Assembly: GCF_002291145.1 (NCBI RefSeq)
Contig: NZ_NTGE01000094.1
Coordinates: 45,551-109,550 of the forward strand
DNA from: Streptomyces sp. SA15
GTDB lineage: Bacteria > Actinomycetota > Actinomycetes > Streptomycetales > Streptomycetaceae
Length of the DNA stretch: 64,000 bases
Direction: 5' to 3'
Both the position numbers and the translations under genes were made by a program. This document shows positions 57,474-64,000 of the stretch, piece after piece. The notes beneath the pieces are model-generated. The model was not told where the DNA came from. It did no database searches and saw only the letters and a list, made by a program, of their open reading frames with translations. Position 1 is the stretch's first letter. Every line of letters begins with the position of its first letter.

Positions 57474-59114
57474 TCAGCCGCCCGCTCGTAGCACGGCTGC
57501 GACAATCGGACCGGCCGCGTCGCCGCCGTGGCCGCCCTCCTCGGTCATGGCCGCAGCGGCGATATCGCCCCGGAATCCGGTGAACCAGCTGTTGGACTTG
57601 GCGTTCCCGTCGACCTCGGCGGAACCGGTCTTCGCGCCGATGTCCCCGCCGAGCCCGGCCATCGCCTCGGCGGCGGTGCCCTGGGTCGCGGTCAGCCGCA
57701 TCATCTGCTTCAGCTGGGCGGCCGTGCCGGCCGGCAGCCCCTTCGCGGTGGCTATCTGGCGGCCGTCGAGCTCCGGCGAGACCAGGTAGGGCTGGCGGAA
57801 CTCGCCGGTGATCGCGGTGGCCGTCACCGAGGCCATGTTCAGCGGGCTCATCTGGACCTGGCCCTGGCCGATGGCGTTGGCGGCGCGGTCCGGGCCGCTC
57901 ACCGCCGGGACACTGCCGTCGAAGGAGACGATGCCGGTCTTCCAGTCGTCCCGGCCGAGCCCGAACCGGGTCTGGGCCTCGGTGGTCAGCGACTCGTCGG
58001 TGAGCGGCTTCTCGTCGATCAGCTTGATGAAGGCGGTGTTGCAGGACAGCATGAAGCTGTTGGCGAGCGTGGCGTTCGGGTTGGCCTTCATGCCGGTGAT
58101 GTTCTTGAAGGTCTGGCTCTGCCAGACGGCGGTGTCCTCACAGGGCGCCGGGCCGTTCATCGAGGTCACGCCGTTGTCGATGAGCATCGCCGCCGTGATG
58201 ATCTTCATCGTGGAGCCGGGGGCGACCCGCCCCTCGAAGGCCGCGTTGAAGGCGTCCTCGCGGTGGTTCGCGACGGCCAGCACCTCACCCGTGCTGGGCT
58301 TGACGGCCACCACGGACGACTGGTCGTACTGCTTCACCGCCTTCTCGGCCGCCGCCTGCGCGCTCGCGCTGATCGTGGTCTCCAGCCTGCCCGGCTTGCC
58401 CTCGGCGAGGGTCAGCAGCGGGGTGTCGGCGGCGGCCTCGTCGGCGTGCCTGATCACCAGTTCGATACCGGGCGTGCCGCCGGCCTTGTCGCCGTACTTG
58501 CCGCGCAGGGCGTCCAGGACCGGACCGAGGGAGGGGTACTTCTCCTCCGTCAGCACGGTCCCGTTCCGGTCCACGGCCTCGATCGGCGCGTTCGCCGACT
58601 CTCCGGTGACCAGGGTGTCGTCCCGCTGCAACTCCGGATGGATCACGGAGGGCTGCCAGTCGACCAGCGCCCGCCCGGTGGACACCCCGCGCACGACGGT
58701 CAGCTCGCTCTTGTACGTCAGCGGCTTGGACCTGCCCTCGTACGCCACCTTCGCCTTCACCGTGTACGGCACGGTGGCACCGGACGCCGTACCCGGCGTG
58801 ATCTTCACGTCGCCGATGTGGGCGCCCTGGCCGTACGCCGTCAGCAGCGGCTCGGCCGCCGTGTCGTTGTTCGTGTACGACGCCGCGGTCGCCGCGTCCC
58901 CCTTCTCCCAGGCCGCGAAGAACTTCGCCGTCGTGTCCTTGACCTCGTCCGCACTCGGCGGCCCGCTCTTCACCGGCGCGGGCCCGGCCGCACCGGGCCC
59001 GCTCCCCCCGTCGCCGTTCAGCGCGGACATGATGTTGTAGGCGCCGTACCCGGCCCCACCGACCATCACGGCGAACACACTGCCGACGACGGCAGCCTTT
59101 ACCCCCCTGGCCAT
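57474..59114 (-). CDS. Class B penicillin-binding protein with MecA-N-like domain (copy 2)
   Basis: The 546-residue paralogue of the neighbouring PBP has the same layout: short N-terminus, membrane helix (AAVVGSVFAVMVGGAGYGAYN), NTF2-like domain and transpeptidase. Motifs: APGSTMK, LSCNTAF, AKTGSAEV. The linker lacks the AES repeat of the other copy. ATG 59114 has GGGAGGGG 6 nt upstream. The spacing of 96 nt between the two PBP genes on one strand and their similarity show a tandem duplication, known also in S. coelicolor. They may be co-transcribed. Confidence 0.93.
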   Translation of the reverse strand: MARGVKAAVVGSVFAVMVGGAGYGAYNIMSALNGDGGSGPGAAGPAPVKSGPPSADEVKDTTAKFFAAWEKGDAATAASYTNNDTAAEPLLTAYGQGAHIGDVKITPGTASGATVPYTVKAKVAYEGRSKPLTYKSELTVVRGVSTGRALVDWQPSVIHPELQRDDTLVTGESANAPIEAVDRNGTVLTEEKYPSLGPVLDALRGKYGDKAGGTPGIELVIRHADEAAADTPLLTLAEGKPGRLETTISASAQAAAEKAVKQYDQSSVVAVKPSTGEVLAVANHREDAFNAAFEGRVAPGSTMKIITAAMLIDNGVTSMNGPAPCEDTAVWQSQTFKNITGMKANPNATLANSFMLSCNTAFIKLIDEKPLTDESLTTEAQTRFGLGRDDWKTGIVSFDGSVPAVSGPDRAANAIGQGQVQMSPLNMASVTATAITGEFRQPYLVSPELDGRQIATAKGLPAGTAAQLKQMMRLTATQGTAAEAMAGLGGDIGAKTGSAEVDGNAKSNSWFTGFRGDIAAAAMTEEGGHGGDAAGPIVAAVLRAGG

Positions 59115-59161
59115 TGGGTGTCCCCTCCCGTTACCCCGTTCGTGTTTCGAACTGTACGGGG

Positions 59162-59176
59162 CAGGTGTGACACCTG
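59162..59176 (-). terminator. Short palindrome after pmt, possible terminator
   Basis: CAGGTGT-G-ACACCTG is a perfect 15-bp palindrome lying 3 nt beyond the stop of the minus-strand pmt gene; GGGTC..GACCC next to it adds a second small stem. No T-run. Confidence 0.4.
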
Positions 59177-59179
59177 GGG

Positions 59180-60922
59180 TCAGACCCAGGTATCCAGCCA
59201 CATACGTGACCGCCACTCGTCTATGGGGATCGCCGTGCCGGTGTACAGCGGCCAGAAGTAGATGAAGTTCCACGCGATCAGCAGGACCAGGACGCCCGCC
59301 CCCGTCGCGCCCACCACGCGGCGCGTGTCGGTGGAGCCGGGGCGGCCGATGATCGCGCCGAGGAGCATGGCGACCGCCAGGCACAGGAACGGGACGAAGA
59401 CGATCGTGTAGAAGAAGAAGATCGTGCGGTCCTGGTAGAGGAACCAGGGGAGGTATCCGGCGGCGATGCCGCAGGCGATCGCGCCCGCCCGCCAGTCGCG
59501 GCGGAAGAACCAGCGCCACAGGACGTACAGGATCGCCAGGCAGGCCACCCACCACAGCAGCGGTGTGCCGAGTGCCAGCACCTCGCGGGCGCACTTCTCG
59601 CCCGCGTCGGCGGGACAGCCCTGCTTGCCGGGGGTGGGGGACTCGTAGAAGTACGAGACCGGGCGGCCCGTGACGAGCCAGCTCCATGGGTTGGACTGGT
59701 AGGTGTGCGGCGAGGAGAGGTTGACGTTGAACTCGTAGACCTCGTGCTCGTAGTGCCACAGGCTGCGCCACCAGTCCGGGAAGAGCCACGACCAGCTGCT
59801 GCCCTTGCCGTCCGTGGTCGCCCAGTTGCGGTAGTAGCCGCCGGTGCCGTCCGCGGGGGAGAGGATCCAGCCCGTCCACGAGGCGATGTATGTCGCGATC
59901 GCGACCGGGACGGTGGCGACGAAGGCCAGTCCCAGGTCGTGCTTGAGCACCGCCACGTACGGGCGGCCCGCGCCCGCGACCTTGCGGGAGCCGACGTCCC
60001 ACAGCACGGCCAGCACGCAGAAGAAGACGAGGACGTAGAGGCCGTTCCACTTGGTGCCGATGGCCAGGCCCATCATCAGGCCCGCCAGCCAGCGCCACGG
60101 GCGCGGGCCGAGGCGGAGGGTCTCGGCGACGTGTGCGTCGGGGCGGACCCGGCCGTCGGCGTCCACCGGCAGCGCGGCGGCGAGTTTCTCGCGGGCCCGG
60201 TCGCGGTCGATCACCAGGCAGCCGAACGCGGCAAGGACGAAGAACATCAGCACGCCGTCGAGCAGCGAGGTGCGCGCCATCACGAACGCCAGGCCGTCCA
60301 CCGCCATCAGCGCGCCGGCCAGGCAGCCGAGGAAGGTGGAGCGGAAGATACGGCGGCCGATCCGGCACAGCATCAGGATCGCCAGGGTGCCGAGCAGGGC
60401 GGTCATGAACCGCCAGCCGAACGGGTTGAACCCGAAGATCAGCTCGCCGAGCCCGATGACGTACTTGCCGACCGGCGGGTGCACGACGTACGCCGCGTCC
60501 GTCGGGATCGGGACGTTCCCGTTGTTGGACAGGATGACGTCGTTGACGTTCTTGTCCCAGTTGACCTCGAACCCGCGGTGGACCAGCGCCCACGCGTCCT
60601 TGGCGTAGTACGTCTCGTCGAATATCACCGCCCTCGGGCTGCCCAGGTTCCAGAACCGCAGCACACCCGCGAACAGCGTCACCAGGAGCGGACCGCCCCA
60701 GCCGGACCAGCGGGTGATCCGCTCGGCGAGCGTCCTGGACACGCCGAGGACCTGCCACAGCCGGGGGCTCGGCTGGACGTACGGCGGCACGAGCCGGTCG
60801 CGGACATCGGCTCTGGGCCCCGCCGTGTATCCGAAACGGCGCAGCCGCTGTTGCCACGACGGCCGCTGGTCCTGATGGGCCTGCTCCTGCCGGGTGTCCG
60901 TGGAGGACGCGGTACTGGTCAC
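59180..60922 (-). CDS. pmt: Protein O-mannosyltransferase (Pmt, GT39)
   Basis: The 580-residue membrane protein has more than 10 helices. The catalytic first loop holds the family Asp-Glu: RAVIFDETYYAKDAWALV (near residue 100). VHPPVGKYVIGLGE and HTYQSNPWSWLVTGRPVSYFYE (the MIR-free GT39 pattern) follow. It transfers mannose from polyprenyl-phosphate mannose to secreted proteins; in S. coelicolor it is needed for phage phiC31 receptor formation. The start is GTG 60922; no ribosome site, but TACGAT ends 6 nt upstream, so a leaderless transcript is likely. It is divergent from rsmI. Confidence 0.92.
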   Translation of the reverse strand: MTSTASSTDTRQEQAHQDQRPSWQQRLRRFGYTAGPRADVRDRLVPPYVQPSPRLWQVLGVSRTLAERITRWSGWGGPLLVTLFAGVLRFWNLGSPRAVIFDETYYAKDAWALVHRGFEVNWDKNVNDVILSNNGNVPIPTDAAYVVHPPVGKYVIGLGELIFGFNPFGWRFMTALLGTLAILMLCRIGRRIFRSTFLGCLAGALMAVDGLAFVMARTSLLDGVLMFFVLAAFGCLVIDRDRAREKLAAALPVDADGRVRPDAHVAETLRLGPRPWRWLAGLMMGLAIGTKWNGLYVLVFFCVLAVLWDVGSRKVAGAGRPYVAVLKHDLGLAFVATVPVAIATYIASWTGWILSPADGTGGYYRNWATTDGKGSSWSWLFPDWWRSLWHYEHEVYEFNVNLSSPHTYQSNPWSWLVTGRPVSYFYESPTPGKQGCPADAGEKCAREVLALGTPLLWWVACLAILYVLWRWFFRRDWRAGAIACGIAAGYLPWFLYQDRTIFFFYTIVFVPFLCLAVAMLLGAIIGRPGSTDTRRVVGATGAGVLVLLIAWNFIYFWPLYTGTAIPIDEWRSRMWLDTWV

Positions 60923-60980
60923 CGCGCCATCGTAGGGAACGGTGCTGTGTGAGTCCCGCGCATGGGCGGTAGAGGTCAGG

Positions 60981-61060
60981 ATGCGTCCGGATCCGACGGC
61001 CATGGAGGGGAGACGTCCGGATGCGTCCGGATCCGACGGCCCTGGAGGGGAGGCGTCCGC
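60981..61060 (+). repeat. Two 40-bp tandem repeats before rsmI
   Basis: ATGCGTCCGGATCCGACGGC starts at 60981 and 61021; the 40-bp units differ at three positions. They occupy the gap between the divergent pmt and rsmI genes, within about 30 nt of the rsmI start. Confidence 0.9.
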
Positions 61061-61088
61061 ATCCCCGGGCCCCTGGGAGGATGGGGAC

Positions 61089-61991
61089 GTGACAGTTACG
61101 CCCGGAACCCTCGTCCTCGCAGGCACTCCCATCGGCGCCATCGCCGACGCCCCGCCCCGGCTCGCCGAGGAGCTGGCCGGCGCCGACGTCGTCGCCGCCG
61201 AGGACACCCGGCGGCTGCGGCGGCTCACGCAGGCGCTGGGCGTGACGCCCAAGGGGCGGGTCGTGTCGTACTTCGAGGGCAACGAGTCCGCCCGTACGCC
61301 CGAGCTCGTCGAGGAGCTCCTGAACGGCGCGCGTGTGCTGCTCGTCACGGACGCCGGGATGCCGTCCGTCTCCGACCCGGGGTATCGGTTGGTCGCGGCG
61401 GCCGTCGAGAAGGACATCCGCGTCACCGCCGTACCGGGACCGTCCGCGGTACTCACCGCGCTCGCGCTGTCCGGGCTGCCCGTGGACCGGTTCTGCTTCG
61501 AGGGGTTCCTGCCGAGGAAGGCCGGGGAACGGCTGTCCCGGCTGCGGGAGGTCGCGGACGAGCGGCGCACGCTCGTCTACTTCGAGGCCCCGCACCGGCT
61601 CGACGACACCCTCGCCGCCATGGCCGAGGTGTTCGGCGCCGACCGGCGGGCCGCCGTCTGCCGGGAGCTGACCAAGACGTACGAGGAGGTCAGGCGCGGC
61701 GGGCTGGGCGAGCTGGCCGCGTGGGCGGCGGAAGGCGTCCGCGGGGAGATCACGGTCGTCGTGGAGGGCGCGCCGGAGAAGGGGCCCGAGGAACTCGACG
61801 CCGAGGAGCTCGTGCGGCGGGTGCGGGTGCGCGAGGAGGCGGGGGAGCGGCGCAAGGAGGCGATCGCCGCGGTGGCCGTGGAGGCGGGGGTGCCGAAGCG
61901 GGAGGTGTTCGACGCGGTGGTGGCGTCGAAGAACGCCGCGTCCGGAACGTCGTCCAAGAGGGGCGCACAAGGGGGCGCACACGGCGCCTGA
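61089..61991 (+). CDS. rsmI: 16S rRNA 2'-O-methyltransferase RsmI
   Basis: The 300-residue RsmI (TP-methylase family) has GTLVLAGTPIGAIADAPPRLAEEL, AAEDTRRLRRL, the SAM-binding VTDAGMPSVSDPGYRLV and VPGPSAVLTALALSGLP. FEGFLPRKAGERLSRL precedes VYFEAPHRLDDTLA. It methylates C1402 of 16S rRNA. The start is GTG 61089 with GGAGG; the region upstream is a 40-bp repeat that is open in several frames but not coding. It is divergent from pmt, as in mycobacteria (Rv1002c/Rv1003). Confidence 0.95.
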   Translation: MTVTPGTLVLAGTPIGAIADAPPRLAEELAGADVVAAEDTRRLRRLTQALGVTPKGRVVSYFEGNESARTPELVEELLNGARVLLVTDAGMPSVSDPGYRLVAAAVEKDIRVTAVPGPSAVLTALALSGLPVDRFCFEGFLPRKAGERLSRLREVADERRTLVYFEAPHRLDDTLAAMAEVFGADRRAAVCRELTKTYEEVRRGGLGELAAWAAEGVRGEITVVVEGAPEKGPEELDAEELVRRVRVREEAGERRKEAIAAVAVEAGVPKREVFDAVVASKNAASGTSSKRGAQGGAHGA

Positions 61992-62206
61992 GCAGGGCGT
62001 ATCTCCGCTGAGCGCGCGCCCCATGGCTGCGTAAAGAGTCCTCGTGGAAGGCAAAGCCCGGGCGGGGTCAACCGGGCGGTATGGCAAGGAAGACCCAAAT
62101 CACCGCCAACACTCGGCAGGTGTGCTGCCTCCGGGCTCGCGGAGGAGTCCACTGAGTCGAAGAGGACGTACCCGTCCTTGTCGTCCAGCGGACACCAGGA
62201 GCTGGC

Positions 62207-62578
62207 ATGAGTGAGATCGCCGTCGTCCACGAGTCGTATTCCTTCGCCTGCATGCGCTGCGGGCACGGGTGGGAGCAGTCGTACGAGATAGAGCATCACG
62301 TGGACGCCGATGGCCGGGAGTTCGTGCAGTACGTGGTGGACGGCCAGGTCGTGCCGTCCCCGCTCAGCAGGCCCACGTGCCAGAACTGCGACAACCACGT
62401 CGTACGGATCATGCGGCCGGGCCGGGTCGCGTCGGCCCGGGACGCGGCGCACCGGCAGCACCACACGCCGCCCGCCGGGCCGGTCGAGGCACCGACGGCC
62501 GGGGCGGAGGGCCAGAAGGAGCACCACCACTGGCACCTGTCCGATCTCCTGCACGCCTTTCAGCGCAAGGCGAGCTGA
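62207..62578 (+). CDS. Zinc-ribbon protein, unknown function
   Basis: The 123-residue protein has two CxxC pairs: SFACMRCGHGWEQ and RPTCQNCDNH, 40 residues apart, forming a zinc ribbon. A His/Gln-rich region (EGQKEHHHWHLSDLLHAF) follows. It lies between rsmI and tatD on the same strand. The ATG has AGGAG 6 nt upstream. I know no function; it may bind nucleic acid. The 215 bp before it hold no recognised element. Confidence 0.75.
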   Translation: MSEIAVVHESYSFACMRCGHGWEQSYEIEHHVDADGREFVQYVVDGQVVPSPLSRPTCQNCDNHVVRIMRPGRVASARDAAHRQHHTPPAGPVEAPTAGAEGQKEHHHWHLSDLLHAFQRKAS

Positions 62579-62598
62579 CGCCCTCCGGGATCGGAGAC

Positions 62599-62630
62599 GG
62601 CATGCCCCTTTCGTAGGATCGGGGCATGCC
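62599..62630. promoter_or_regulatory. Perfect inverted repeat across the tatD promoter and start codon
   Basis: GGCATGCCCC (62599-62608) and GGGGCATGCC (62621-62630) are exact inverted copies 12 bp apart. Between them lies TAGGAT (62614-62619), 6 nt before the tatD ATG, so the dyad spans both the -10 box and the start codon. Confidence 0.75.
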
Positions 62631-63555
62631 TTCGAACGCCCCGTCGTCCGACAAGAACGCCCCGTCGTCCGACGAGAACGCCCCGTCGTCCGACAAGAAC
62701 GCCGCGCCGCCGCTCCCGGAGCCCCTCCGGGTGCCGGTCGCCGACTCCCACACCCACCTGGACATGCAGTCCGGCACGGTGGAGGAGGGGCTGGCGAAGG
62801 CCGCGTCGGTCGGCGTGACGACGGTCGTGCAGGTGGGGTGTGATGTGCGCGGCTCGCAGTGGGCCGCCGAGACCGCCGCGGCGTACGACGCCGTCCACGC
62901 GACCGTCGCCCTGCATCCCAACGAAGCCCCCCGCATCGTCCACGGCGATCCGGATGGCTGGTCCCGGCAGGGTGCGCGCGAGCCGGGCGGGGACGCCGGG
63001 CTCGACGAGGCGCTCGCCGAGATCGACCGGCTGGCCGCGCTGGGGCAGGTCAAGGGCGTCGGCGAGACGGGCCTCGACCACTTCCGCACCGGCCCCGAGG
63101 GCAAGGCGGCCCAGGAGAGGTCCTTCCGCGCCCACATCGAGATCGCCAAGCGGCACGGCAAGGCCCTGGTCATCCACGACCGTGACGCCCACGCGGACGT
63201 CCTGCGCGTCCTCAAGGAGGAGGGCGCCCCCGAGCGGACGGTGTTCCACTGCTACTCCGGCGACGCGGACATGGCCGAGATCTGCGCCCGCGCCGGATAC
63301 TTCATGTCCTTCGCCGGCAACGTCACCTTCAAGAACGCCCAGAACCTGCGCGACGCCCTCGCCGTGGCCCCGCTGGAGCTGATCCTGGTGGAGACGGACG
63401 CGCCCTTCCTGACACCGGTGCCGTACCGCGGACGGCCCAACGCCCCGTATCTCGTTCCGGTCACGGTGCGGGCCATGGCCGCCGTACGCGGCATCGACGA
63501 GGACGCGCTGGCGTCGGCACTCGCGGCGAACACGGCACGCGCGTTCGGATACTGA
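62626..63555 (+). CDS. tatD: TatD-family metallo-dependent hydrolase
   Basis: The 309-residue protein of the TIM-barrel TatD family has ADSHTHLDMQ (metal ligands HxH), VVQVGCDV, ALHPNEAP, GVGETGLDHFRT (Glu ligand), HIEIAKRHGKALVIHDRDAH, VFHCYSGD and VETDAPFLTPVPYRGR (Asp ligand). It acts as a DNase/RNase or peptidyl-tRNA-type hydrolase. The N-terminus has three copies of NAPSSDK/E encoded by a 21-bp repeat, not part of the fold. No ribosome site; TAGGAT 6 nt upstream suggests a leaderless message. It is next to the start of a probable rpfB gene, as in mycobacteria (Rv1008/Rv1009). Confidence 0.92.
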   Translation: MPSNAPSSDKNAPSSDENAPSSDKNAAPPLPEPLRVPVADSHTHLDMQSGTVEEGLAKAASVGVTTVVQVGCDVRGSQWAAETAAAYDAVHATVALHPNEAPRIVHGDPDGWSRQGAREPGGDAGLDEALAEIDRLAALGQVKGVGETGLDHFRTGPEGKAAQERSFRAHIEIAKRHGKALVIHDRDAHADVLRVLKEEGAPERTVFHCYSGDADMAEICARAGYFMSFAGNVTFKNAQNLRDALAVAPLELILVETDAPFLTPVPYRGRPNAPYLVPVTVRAMAAVRGIDEDALASALAANTARAFGY

Positions 63556-63631
63556 CCCGTTATCGCCCCATTAGCCCGTTATCGACCCTTCGCTGATCCG
63601 CTCGAACGCAACGCTGGGTAGTCGCGTCGCT

Positions 63632-63660
63632 TTGGAGAGTGACGATCGCTCCGCTAGGTT
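63632..63660 (+). promoter_or_regulatory. Promoter of the probable rpfB gene
   Basis: TTGGAG (63632-63637) and TAGGTT (63655-63660) with exactly 17 nt between them form a good HrdB-type promoter. Upstream, CCCGTTATCG is directly repeated at 63556-63565 and 63575-63584. Confidence 0.55.
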
Positions 63661-63716
63661 CTGGGGGCCCGATCCGGACCCCTCTGGACCCCCTCCGGCC
63701 CCTGGAGCGTGTCGGC

Positions 63717-64000
63717 GTGAGCAACTCGCAGTACCAGACGTTCGAGACGTACGGCCCGAGCGATCCGTACGGCGCGGATCCCGCCCACGAGCCGCCGGTG
63801 TACGACCCGCCCACCGACCCGCACTCCGATGTGCACTCCGATGCGCACAGCGCACAGACGCCGGCCTACGGCACGTACACGGCGCCGGCGCCCTACGAGG
63901 ACACCTACCGGCCCGCCTACGAGGCGCCGGAGTCGCCCGGGTCCGAGCTGCCGCGGCAGAGCACACCCGACGCGCCCCACGTGCCCGACGCGCCCGTCGT
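63717..64000 (+). CDS. N-terminus of a Tyr/Pro/Asp-rich wall protein, probable RpfB (cut by window end)
   Basis: From GTG 63717 (GGAG 9 nt upstream) 94 codons are present: SNSQYQTFETYGPSDPYGAD, then PPVYDPPTDPHSDVHSDAHS, and more of the same composition. This disordered, tyrosine- and proline-rich stretch is typical of the cytoplasmic/N-terminal part of Streptomyces RpfB-like resuscitation-promoting factors encoded after tatD. The lytic domain would lie outside the window. The assignment rests on gene order. Confidence 0.55.
   Translation, partial: MSNSQYQTFETYGPSDPYGADPAHEPPVYDPPTDPHSDVHSDAHSAQTPAYGTYTAPAPYEDTYRPAYEAPESPGSELPRQSTPDAPHVPDAPV

Noticed and set aside
57474..62087. A minus-strand open frame of over 1500 codons covering PBP copy 2, pmt and rsmI
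   Set aside because: Only its last third is the PBP in frame; the rest is antisense or out of frame to pmt and rsmI, which have clear motifs. Long shadow frames are normal at this G+C.
63556..63716. c-di-AMP (ydaO) riboswitch, as reported before some Streptomyces rpf genes
   Set aside because: The leader between the predicted promoter and the GTG is only about 50 nt and lacks ydaO conserved segments.

Overview
This 64 kb window is the chromosome of a Streptomyces species. The evidence is the very high G+C content, the many GTG/TTG starts and signature genes such as hrdD, an SsgA-like sporulation gene, sepX and a WhiJ/DUF397-type regulator set. Gene order matches the conserved core segment that runs in S. 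coelicolor between hrdD and the rpfB neighbourhood. A core subset (mscL, an FmdB-type zinc ribbon, 5-formyltetrahydrofolate cyclo-ligase, galU, moeA/glp, rimJ, pmt, rsmI, tatD, then an expected rpf gene) is also in the mycobacterial order (Rv0985c to Rv1009). No insertion sequences, CRISPR arrays or prophages were recognised.

Layout. 1-4.3 kb: a MarR fragment divergent from a DODA-type dioxygenase, an acetyltransferase, hrdD with a consensus SigR promoter, and a WYL regulator. 4.3-10.2 kb: a DHA2 drug exporter and the fruR-fruK-fruA fructose operon, with an odd fruK-fruA junction. 10.2-20 kb: mostly minus-strand housekeeping genes (DUF6227, an L,D-transpeptidase lipoprotein, a P1 peptidase, mscL, a SAF-domain protein, MTA phosphorylase, an FmdB zinc ribbon under a CIRCE-like operator, an MFS carrier and a K+/H+ antiporter). 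20-29 kb: penicillin acylase, 5-FCL, then the collinear galU-moeA/glp-moaC-moaB-rimJ-sepX block. 29.2 kb: tRNA-Ala(CGC) followed by an orphan gene. 30.6-42.7 kb: an acetyltransferase, xth, a MerR regulator divergent from a Baeyer-Villiger monooxygenase/SDR pair, a tricorn-type protease divergent from TetR-MMPL, and another acetyltransferase. 42.7-45 kb: the ATPase/XRE/DUF397 module, a YbaK deacylase and an EamA transporter gene that stops after 74 codons. 45.1-49.9 kb: an accessory insert with a large secreted beta-helix/PKD protein, a maleylpyruvate-isomerase-like protein and gene debris with a long perfect inverted repeat. 49.9-64 kb: DUF1876, a serine hydrolase, ohrR-ohr, a CbiMQO metal importer behind a Nur-box-like operator, ssgE, two tandem penicillin-binding proteins, pmt, rsmI, a zinc-ribbon protein, tatD and the start of a probable rpfB.

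How the genes work together. Cell-wall and division functions recur: L,D-transpeptidase, two PBPs, SsgE, protein O-mannosyltransferase, the probable Rpf, and the MoeA-like Glp with the membrane protein SepX. Stress functions include HrdD (SigR control), Ohr/OhrR, MscL and the FmdB-type protein under CIRCE control. The window is also rich in short tandem repeats, both between genes and in frame inside linker regions. At least ten genes show a TANNNT hexamer 6-7 nt before the start codon, which suggests leaderless transcripts. All functional calls come from reading the sequence; no database search was run.
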